The translations under genes and the position numbers were made by a program. This document shows positions 25,758-33,278 of a DNA stretch of 38,790 nucleotides, one piece after another (position 1 is the first letter of the stretch; every line of letters begins with the position of its first letter). The stretch is from Bacillota bacterium (GTDB lineage: Bacteria > Bacillota_I > Bacilli_A > Erysipelotrichales > Erysipelotrichaceae): NCBI GenBank assembly GCA_029097145.1, contig JAQXNC010000023.1, positions 1-38,790 of the forward strand, written 5' to 3'. The notes beneath the pieces are model-generated. The model did not search any database and was not told the origin of the DNA. It worked only from the letters and a program-made list of their open reading frames with translations.

Positions 25758-26054
25758 AATATACTCTTTAAGAGCTTTCAGATACTTCTTAACAACGTTA
25801 TATTTACACCAGGTATAATTCAGATAGACTGTATCGTCAAGGAATGGTTTAATGGCAGGATTTTCTTTATCATAAGAGATATCACTAAGCATACCTTTAA
25901 GTTCCTTATATAATATATCCATCTTTCGCTTATCATTATCGGGCGCAACCCAGTTAGCTGCCCCAAGCCCTGTCATTGCAAGAATGCCATAATCTGGTGT
26001 GTTGTCAATTACATCAGTTATTTCATCAATTTTATTAATGATACTATCCTTCAT
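25743..26054 (-). CDS. Hypothetical helical protein
   Basis: A 103-residue soluble protein with no recognised motif. It is predicted mostly helical, with a lysine- and tyrosine-rich C-terminal half (KYNVVKKYLKALKEYIKSLA). An AAAGGAT ribosome site precedes the ATG. A small inverted repeat (AAAAGTG/CACTTTT, 26087-26102) lies in its leader. It has its own transcription unit between mscL's terminator and the convergent hairpin. Function unknown. Confidence 0.6.
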   Translation of the reverse strand: MKDSIINKIDEITDVIDNTPDYGILAMTGLGAANWVAPDNDKRKMDILYKELKGMLSDISYDKENPAIKPFLDDTVYLNYTWCKYNVVKKYLKALKEYIKSLA

Positions 26055-26146
26055 TTGATTATCCTTTCTTAAGGGTTGTTAAAAGTGACTGATTACACTT
26101 TTATGATAACAGATAGCTAATCAAAAAAACATTGACTATAAAAAAT

Positions 26147-26167
26147 GACAGAATCATCGATTCTGTC
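26147..26167 (-). terminator. Terminator of rarA-mscL
   Basis: GACAGAATC and GATTCTGTC form a perfect 9-bp stem with a 3-base loop. On the minus strand it is followed by ATTTTTT, a good T-run. Confidence 0.85.
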
Positions 26168-26176
26168 ACAGATAGT

Positions 26177-26560
26177 TTATTTACTTTCTTTTAATAAATC
26201 TCTGATTTCAGTTAAGAGTTTTTCTTCATTAGAAATAACTGGTGCTGGTTTAGTTTCTTCTTCCTTCTTTTTGTGAGAATTAATCAGTTTAACAAACATA
26301 AAGACACTAAAGGCAATTAACAGGAAGTTGATAATAGCGTTGATGAAATTACCAATATTAATATTGACACCATTTAAGCAAATTGTCAGAGCACTGAAAT
26401 CAACCCCACCAGTAATTATACCGATAACTGGCATAAAGATATCACCGACAAGACTGTTGACTATTGATGTAAAAGCACCACCGACAATAACACCGACAGC
26501 CATATCGAGCACATTACCACGCATTGCAAATTTCTTAAATTCAGCTAATAGATTTTTCAT
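26177..26560 (-). CDS. mscL: Large-conductance mechanosensitive channel
   Basis: 127 residues with typical MscL order. A short amphipathic start ([16 protein letters not shown]) leads to TM1 ([20 protein letters not shown]) with the pore-lining small residues, then a periplasm-type loop, TM2 (about 66-91) and a charged cytoplasmic helix ending [12 protein letters not shown]. It opens under membrane tension to release solutes in osmotic downshock. It overlaps rarA by 4 bases (ATGA) and ends in a strong terminator. Confidence 0.95.
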   Translation of the reverse strand: MKNLLAEFKKFAMRGNVLDMAVGVIVGGAFTSIVNSLVGDIFMPVIGIITGGVDFSALTICLNGVNINIGNFINAIINFLLIAFSVFMFVKLINSHKKKEEETKPAPVISNEEKLLTEIRDLLKESK

Positions 26561-27879
26561 AGTTTCCCTTTCTGCTTTCTATAATTTTTCTTAATTTCTT
26601 TTATCTGTTCCATTCTCAGGGCTACCTTAGTTTCGGTACCTTCACCCTGTGGGACATAGTATACTTTATCACATAATTCCTTGGGCATACATACCATATC
26701 AGTCATATGATGTTTATAATCCTGAGAATATTCATAACCTTTGGAATAATCAAGCTCCTTCATCAGTTTTGTTGGGGCATTTCGCAAATGGAGTGGAACA
26801 CCGATATCTGAAGTTTGGATGGCATCCTCTTTAGCTTTTTCATAGGCGACATATAAGGCGTTAGACTTTGGAGCCAGCGCACAATAGGTAACGGCATGAG
26901 TGAGATGAACTGAACATTCTGGCATCCCGAGATAATGAGCAGCATCATAGGCTGCAACTGCAATTTCAAGCGCTCTTGAATCAGCCATTCCTATATCTTC
27001 TGATGCGAAACGGACAATTCTTCTGGCGACATATAATGGATCTTCACCGCCTTCAAGCATTCTGGCAAGATAATAGATACTGGCATCAATATCTGAATTA
27101 CGCATACTTTTATGTAGCGCAGATATGAGATTATAATGTTCCTCACCATTCTTATCATAAAGCATAGCTTTACGATTGAGACATTGCTTCAGAATTGATC
27201 TTGAGACTTTAATCTCATCATTGATACATGGTGAATTATTCAGAAGCATCTCCAGAGTATTTAAGGCAAAACGGGCATCACCATTTGCATAGGAACTGAT
27301 TATATTAATGGTTTCATCATCCATAATGACATTTTTATCACTGTAGAATTTACTGATAGCCCGTCTTATAAGTTCATTGATATCATCTTTACTTAATGGT
27401 TCAAGCAGGAAGGTACGACATCTTGAAAGTAAGGCATTATTGATTTCAAAACTTGGGTTTTCAGTAGTAGCTCCAATGAGGATAATACTGCCATTTTCAA
27501 CATATGGTAAAAAGGCATCCTGTTGAGCTTTGTTGAAACGATGTATTTCATCAATAAAAAGAATTGTCTTTTCATCAAACAGCGTTTTCTCTCTTGCTTC
27601 CTTTAGCACTTCCTTTATTTCCTTCATACCAGATGTGACGGCTGAAAAACTGATAAAATGAGAATTGGTTGTCTTTGCGATAATATGAGCCAGTGTAGTC
27701 TTACCAACACCTGGTGGACCAAAGAAAATCATGGAAGTCAGATTATCGTTAGTAATCATTTCATAAAGCAGAGATCCTTTAATGAGAAGATGTTTTTGAC
27801 CGACATAATCATTCAGTGTCTCAGGACGCATTCTGTCAGCTAATGGGGCATAGTTATTATTTATTCTTTTTTCCTGCAT
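26557..27879 (-). CDS. rarA: Replication-associated recombination protein RarA (MgsA)
   Basis: About 440 residues from ATG 27879. Motifs are Walker [10 protein letters not shown], Walker [21 protein letters not shown], sensor 1 GATTENPSF and the C-terminal RarA domain (HALSP-type part with [17 protein letters not shown]). These AAA+ proteins act at stalled replication forks. Codons upstream of the ATG are open but have no ATG. A TATAAT ends exactly six bases before ATG 27879 and there is no ribosome site, so the transcript is probably leaderless. Confidence 0.9.
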   Translation of the reverse strand: MQEKRINNNYAPLADRMRPETLNDYVGQKHLLIKGSLLYEMITNDNLTSMIFFGPPGVGKTTLAHIIAKTTNSHFISFSAVTSGMKEIKEVLKEAREKTLFDEKTILFIDEIHRFNKAQQDAFLPYVENGSIILIGATTENPSFEINNALLSRCRTFLLEPLSKDDINELIRRAISKFYSDKNVIMDDETINIISSYANGDARFALNTLEMLLNNSPCINDEIKVSRSILKQCLNRKAMLYDKNGEEHYNLISALHKSMRNSDIDASIYYLARMLEGGEDPLYVARRIVRFASEDIGMADSRALEIAVAAYDAAHYLGMPECSVHLTHAVTYCALAPKSNALYVAYEKAKEDAIQTSDIGVPLHLRNAPTKLMKELDYSKGYEYSQDYKHHMTDMVCMPKELCDKVYYVPQGEGTETKVALRMEQIKEIKKNYRKQKGKL

Positions 27880-27885
27880 ATAGTT

Positions 27886-27914
27886 ATTATATATCAAATA
27901 CAATTAATGTATAA
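27886..27914 (-). promoter_or_regulatory. rarA promoter, probably leaderless
   Basis: The minus-strand TATAAT (27891-27886) is six bases from the ATG at 27879. A weak -35 (TTATAC, 27914-27909) lies 17 bases upstream and overlaps the -10 of the opposite-strand promoter at 27910-27915. Confidence 0.5.
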
Positions 27915-27915
27915 T
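27910..27915 (+). promoter_or_regulatory. -10 box of the pantothenate/CoA operon
   Basis: A TATAAT at 27910-27915 implies a start near 27922 and a 5' leader of about 117 bases. The -35 at 27887-27892 (TTATAT) is weak. Confidence 0.5.
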
Positions 27916-27921
27916 AGTATT

Positions 27922-28038
27922 GTTCTGTTAAAGGTGATGTTTATCAGATCAGACTTATGCTGATACTGATAATACGACATCATCCTTAAACTGATCCATA
28001 AGCATTGTATTTCGCAAGAAAACGATAGGGGAGGAAAA
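27922..28038 (+). ncRNA. Structured leader RNA with predicted pseudoknot, candidate riboswitch
   Basis: P1 is 27931-27940 with 27977-27987 (10 bp, one bulged U). P2 stacks above it: 27941-27947 with 27966-27972 (7 bp), then 27948-27952 with 27960-27964 (5 bp). The 7-base loop 27953-27959 contains CUUAUG, which is complementary to CAUAAG at 27997-28002 (6-bp pseudoknot). P3 is 28004-28013 with 28018-28026, closed by a GCAA tetraloop with one bulged A. The AGGGGAGG ribosome site begins two bases later. It does not match the riboswitch consensus sequences I know. The ligand is unknown; given the genes, pantothenate or CoA is the obvious guess. Confidence 0.6.
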
Positions 28039-28644
28039 ATGAATCATAATATCAGAAGATTTAGTTATCTTTGCTTATTTGTGACGATTGAGGTCATACT
28101 TGGAATTGTGCCTTTTCTGGGTTTTGTCCCAATCGGTTTAATTAACGCAACTACTATGCATATTCCAGTTATTCTATCTGGGATAATGCTCGGTCCAAAA
28201 GAAGGAATGATAACAGGTTTTGTCTTTGGATTGATGTCTATGATTAAGTCAACTATTAATCCAACACCGACATCATTTCTGTTTAGCCCTTTTTATTCAA
28301 TTAATGGTTTAAGTGGCAGTATGATATCACTCTTGATTGCCTTTGGACCAAGAATTCTGATTGGTTTTGTATCAGGATATACATATAGACTGCTTAAGAA
28401 GAAAGAAAATATCGCAGTGATGGTCTCATCTTTTCTGGGGTCACTTACAAATACAGCTCTTGTCATGACGCTGACATATATTTTCTTTAAGGATGCCTAT
28501 GCCTTGGCTATATCCAAGTCAGTTGATGCGATTGCCTATTTTATCATAACGGTCATTATGACCAATGGTGTAGCTGAAGCTTTTCTGGCAGTTGTCATAG
28601 TACTGATGGTGTATAAGGCTACAAAGAAAATGATTAAACTTTAG
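28039..28644 (+). CDS. ECF transporter substrate-binding component, probably pantothenate (PanT-like)
   Basis: 201 residues with about six membrane helices. The sequence is typical of ECF S components of the DUF3816 kind (GFVPIGLINATTMHIPVILSG, INPTPTSFLFSPF). The vitamin is inferred from context: the next two genes are coaBC and coaX, which start from pantothenate, and no pantothenate synthesis gene is seen here. The shared ECF energising module (EcfA/A'/T) is not in the window, as usual. Ribosome site AGGGGAGG. Folate and queuosine precursor transporters have different signatures. Confidence 0.8.
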   Translation: MNHNIRRFSYLCLFVTIEVILGIVPFLGFVPIGLINATTMHIPVILSGIMLGPKEGMITGFVFGLMSMIKSTINPTPTSFLFSPFYSINGLSGSMISLLIAFGPRILIGFVSGYTYRLLKKKENIAVMVSSFLGSLTNTALVMTLTYIFFKDAYALAISKSVDAIAYFIITVIMTNGVAEAFLAVVIVLMVYKATKKMIKL

Positions 28645-28655
28645 GAGGATTTTTA

Positions 28656-29834
28656 ATGAAAAAAACAATTGTAGTGGGGGTGAGCAGTTCAATAGCGGCT
28701 TATAAAAGTGCCGATCTTGTCAGTAAGCTTCTGAAGAAGGGTTATGATGTTGAAGTCATTATGACTAAAAACGCTACTGAATTTATCACACCATTAACTT
28801 TTTCATCTTTGACAAAACATAAAACATGTGTCGATACCTTTGACCGTAATGTTCAATATGATGTTGAACATATATCTTTAGCTAAAAAGGCTGATCTCTT
28901 TATTATTGCGCCAGCTACAGCCAATATTATTGCCAAGGTTGCAAATGGTATCGCTGATGATATGCTTTCAACAACATTCCTGGCATCAAAATGTCCAAAG
29001 ATTATCGCACCAGCCATGAATACGGCAATGTATGAAAATCCGATTACAGAGGATAATCTAAAGAAGTTAAGAAATTATGGTGTAGCGATTGTTGAACCTG
29101 ATAATGGGCTTCTGGCTTGTGGTGATACAGGTAAGGGACGTCTTGCGGATATTGAAACACTTCTTGATGCGATTGATGAACATATTCATATCGATAAACC
29201 TTTAAAGGGTAAGAAGGTTATAGTCAGTGCTGGTCCAACAATTGAAAAAATTGATCCTGTGAGATATATTACCAATCATTCAACAGGCAAGATGGGATAT
29301 GCAATTGCAGAAGCTGCCAGAAATATGGGGGCTGATGTCACGCTTGTCAGTGGTAAGACTAACTTAAGAGTTCCATCAAATATCACCTTTATTCAGATTG
29401 AATCAGCTAAAGAGATGTTTGAAGCGATTAAGAATATCTATGATGAAGCTGATTATGTCATTAAATCAGCAGCTGTCGCTGACTTTAGGCCAAAGGTGGA
29501 AGCTTTAAACAAGATTAAGAAAGAAGATTCAAATGGAGTTATTGAACTGGAGAGAACTGACGATATCTTAGCTTATCTTGGAAGCCATAAGACACATCAG
29601 AAACTCTGTGGTTTTGCGATGGAAACAGAAAACGTACTGAATAATGCCAAAGAAAAACTGCTTAAGAAGAACTGTGATATGCTGGTTTTAAATAATCTCA
29701 GAACTGAAGGCGCTGGTTTTGGGGTAGATACCAATGTCGTGACAGTTCTCACAAAAGAAAATACAGAAGAACTGGAATGCATGCCTAAAAAAGATTTGGC
29801 ATATATCATTCTGGAAAAATTGATGGAGGTATAG
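28656..29834 (+). CDS. coaBC: Phosphopantothenoylcysteine synthetase/decarboxylase
   Basis: 392 residues with both halves. CoaC (about 1-180), the FMN-dependent decarboxylase, shows GVSSSIAAYKSADL, the PAMNTAMYENP motif and ACGDTGKGR. CoaB (about 185-392), the synthetase, shows SAGPTIEKIDPVRYITNHS and KKNCDMLVLNN. Together they turn 4'-phosphopantothenate and cysteine into 4'-phosphopantetheine. An AGGAGG ribosome site precedes it. It lies between the pantothenate transporter and kinase genes. Confidence 0.95.
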   Translation: MKKTIVVGVSSSIAAYKSADLVSKLLKKGYDVEVIMTKNATEFITPLTFSSLTKHKTCVDTFDRNVQYDVEHISLAKKADLFIIAPATANIIAKVANGIADDMLSTTFLASKCPKIIAPAMNTAMYENPITEDNLKKLRNYGVAIVEPDNGLLACGDTGKGRLADIETLLDAIDEHIHIDKPLKGKKVIVSAGPTIEKIDPVRYITNHSTGKMGYAIAEAARNMGADVTLVSGKTNLRVPSNITFIQIESAKEMFEAIKNIYDEADYVIKSAAVADFRPKVEALNKIKKEDSNGVIELERTDDILAYLGSHKTHQKLCGFAMETENVLNNAKEKLLKKNCDMLVLNNLRTEGAGFGVDTNVVTVLTKENTEELECMPKKDLAYIILEKLMEV

Positions 29835-29839
29835 CGAGA

Positions 29840-30607
29840 ATGTTGCTGGTAGCGGATATAGGTAATACAAATATAACTTTTGGAATTTATGATGGTGATA
29901 AACTGGTTGGTACATATCGTTTAACCACATGGTTTAAAAGAACCAGTGATGAATATGGTTTTATGATATTAAACTTCTTAAATGCTTCAGGTGTTAGAAC
30001 TGATGAGATTGATGATGTGATAATTGCCTCGGTTGTACCAAAGATTATGCACTCATTCACTAATTCGATTCGTAAGTATATTAAAAAAGAACCAATCATT
30101 GTTGGTCCAGGTATTAAAACAGGCATCAAGATTAAATATGATAATCCTAAGGAAGTTGGTGCTGATAGAATTGTTGATGCGGTTGGAGCGCATTATACGT
30201 ATGGTGGTGATGTTTTGGTTGTTGATTTTGGTACAGCGACAACCTTTGAAATCATAGATGAAAGTGGTACTTACCGTGGGGGATCAATCGCCCCAGGTAT
30301 TCAGATTTGTGCTGAAGCTCTATCTTCAAAAACTGCCAAACTGCCAGAAATTGAAATTAAACCAACAGAAACGATTATCACAACCAACACCATTCAGGCT
30401 ATGCAGTCAGGTGTCTTTTATGGATATATCGGTCTTTGCGAATATCTGATAGATAAGTGCATCAAGGAATTTGGTAAGGATATGAAGGTTATTGCGACTG
30501 GTGGACTTGGACGCACAATTTCAAAATATACTGACAAAATCGATATCTATGATCCTGATTTAACATTTAAGGGATTAAAGATTATCTATGATAAAAACCG
30601 TGCCTAG
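29840..30607 (+). CDS. coaX: Type III pantothenate kinase
   Basis: 255 residues of the CoaX (acetate-kinase-like fold) family: phosphate motif DIGNTNITFGIYDG, VDFGTATTFEIID with the catalytic Asp, GADRIVDAVGAHYTYG and GGSIAPG. It phosphorylates pantothenate, the first step of CoA synthesis, and is not feedback-inhibited by CoA in characterised members. That leaves control to uptake or transcription, consistent with a regulated leader on this operon (inference). Its stop shares a CTAG with the stop of the convergent gene. Confidence 0.95.
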   Translation: MLLVADIGNTNITFGIYDGDKLVGTYRLTTWFKRTSDEYGFMILNFLNASGVRTDEIDDVIIASVVPKIMHSFTNSIRKYIKKEPIIVGPGIKTGIKIKYDNPKEVGADRIVDAVGAHYTYGGDVLVVDFGTATTFEIIDESGTYRGGSIAPGIQICAEALSSKTAKLPEIEIKPTETIITTNTIQAMQSGVFYGYIGLCEYLIDKCIKEFGKDMKVIATGGLGRTISKYTDKIDIYDPDLTFKGLKIIYDKNRA

Positions 30608-31698
30608 TGGTTTAAAAAGAGATATAAATATTTAATTGATGGTAGAGTAGCTATGATGGGATACTCTGCCTTTTTTATTTCTTTACTGATCCAGACTGCA
30701 TCAAGATTGGCGTTATATGCTCCTTTGATATCGCTGCTGATACTATCACCAATGACAAGAATCTTGGTTTTATCCTTTTCTTCAATATGGTCTAATACAT
30801 ATTCGAAATAATTTACAGATGGTTTTTCAAAACCAATTTCTTCAGAAATAAAGAGCTCTTCAAAATAGTTATTCAGGTCAGTTGAAGATATTCTTGATAT
30901 CTGAGTAGTCTTGACACCGTTTGTGATAATTGCGATATGGTAGTGTTCATTTAGTTCCTTCATGGCTTTTCTGGCACCTTCAATATAATCATTTCGATGT
31001 GATAATTCTTCTTTATATTCTTCGCCACAGAGAGGTCCGATATCTTCATTCATGTGAAGCTCTCTAAAAGTCAAAGTGAAACGCTGACGACTCATTTCAT
31101 CTTTGGTGATAAGTCCATCTTCAATTTCTTTCCACAACATTTTATTAATACGTTTATATGTTTCAAAGAAAGTGTCATTATATTCAAGGTTATGTTTCTT
31201 AATGACATTCACAAAAGAAATATACTCACCAAGATCAAAGTCAAAGATGGTGTTATCAAGGTCAATCAGTAATGTTGAATAGTCATGTTTAGTTAACCAT
31301 GGATTAAGGCACATATAGACATATTCACTGATTTCACCAACATCACCATCGACAGTCTTACCATCATAGTTTCTGATTTCAGAGCTGATAATTTCTTTAT
31401 TTAATTCTTCAATAAATTCATTTTCAGATTCAATCATCTTTTGATCAAAGGAAAGATTGATACATCTGACATTAGTATTGATACTATCGATTATAGCTCC
31501 TGAGAAAAGACCATAAACTAACGATTTATCATGGTTATTAAGTGATGGTTTAAGGTATTTTAAAAGAATATCATAAGGGTTATCGTAATTGATTAGATAA
31601 GAAAAGATACACCCTTTAAGGAGCGTTTGATATTCTAAAGTATTTATTCTGTCAAATAGATTGTCGATTACTTTTTTATGTAGATACCAGTTATGCAT
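30604..31698 (-). CDS. YjjG-like HAD nucleotidase with a novel N-terminal extension
   Basis: 364 residues from ATG 31698, which has GAGGTG six bases upstream; an ATG 11 codons earlier lacks a ribosome site. Residues about 141-364 are a complete HAD phosphatase of the YjjG type: LLIDLDNTIFDFD (nucleophile Asp), IITNGV, FEKPSVNYFEYVL with its Lys, and VIGDSISSDIKGA. YjjG dephosphorylates noncanonical pyrimidine nucleotides. The first 140 residues are helical and unrecognised; ordinary YjjG proteins are about 225 residues and lack them. They might be a regulatory or partner-binding domain. Confidence 0.8.
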   Translation of the reverse strand: MHNWYLHKKVIDNLFDRINTLEYQTLLKGCIFSYLINYDNPYDILLKYLKPSLNNHDKSLVYGLFSGAIIDSINTNVRCINLSFDQKMIESENEFIEELNKEIISSEIRNYDGKTVDGDVGEISEYVYMCLNPWLTKHDYSTLLIDLDNTIFDFDLGEYISFVNVIKKHNLEYNDTFFETYKRINKMLWKEIEDGLITKDEMSRQRFTLTFRELHMNEDIGPLCGEEYKEELSHRNDYIEGARKAMKELNEHYHIAIITNGVKTTQISRISSTDLNNYFEELFISEEIGFEKPSVNYFEYVLDHIEEKDKTKILVIGDSISSDIKGAYNANLDAVWISKEIKKAEYPIIATLPSIKYLYLFLNH

Positions 31699-31748
31699 TT
31701 TTTTCACCTCATAGTGATTTAAGTGTAGCATAACTAAATAAATAAATT

Positions 31749-31754
31749 TATAAT
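31749..31754 (+). promoter_or_regulatory. -10 box of the glutamate dehydrogenase gene
   Basis: TATAAT ends 24 bases before ATG 31779. The -35 is poor. An AGAGGTGG ribosome site follows at 31766-31773, so this gene, unlike several in the window, has a normal leader. Confidence 0.45.
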
Positions 31755-31766
31755 AAGTAAATATAA

Positions 31767-33113
<1,347 letters not shown>

Positions 33114-33134
33114 TAGTTTATATGAATATGGCAT

Positions 33135-33225
33135 GAAGGAATACTCAAGAGGTTGAAGAGGTTGGTCTCGAAAATCAATAGGTCATTGATATGGCGCATG
33201 GGTTCGAATCCCATTTCCTTCGCCA
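33135..33225 (+). tRNA. tRNA-Ser(CGA)
   Basis: The acceptor stem GAAGGAA/TTCCTTC and D arm CTC...GAG are present. The anticodon stem TTGGT/ATCAA has loop CTCGAAA, giving anticodon CGA (reads UCG). A long variable arm GTCAT/ATGGC, as in serine tRNAs, and a T arm with TTCGAAT complete the cloverleaf. The discriminator is G and CCA is encoded. It starts 21 bases after the gdhA stop. The sequences just outside the mature ends, AATATGGC (33125-33132) and GCCATATT (33222-33229), are complementary. Confidence 0.93.
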
Positions 33226-33251
33226 TATTTTTATTTTGTCCAAAATAAAAA

Positions 33252-33278
33252 AGGAATTATCATAAATCGATAATTCCT
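33252..33278 (-). terminator. Terminator around the GGDEF-REC-HD-GYP stop codon
   Basis: AGGAATTATC and GATAATTCCT form a perfect 10-bp stem with a 7-base loop. The minus-strand TGA stop lies at the loop edge, and a T-run follows on the minus strand. On the + strand it lies just after the tRNA. Confidence 0.85.

Noticed and set aside
26087-26102. AAAAGTG/CACTTTT hairpin as a terminator
   Set aside because: Only 7 bp with an 8-base loop and no T-run beyond the stem, in the leader of the small minus-strand gene.
27922-28038. Leader as a TPP, THF, preQ1 or pan-motif RNA
   Set aside because: No TPP CUGAGA core, no THF or preQ1 conserved core, and not the two bulged adenines of the pan motif as I remember it. 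Only a covariance-model scan could settle it.
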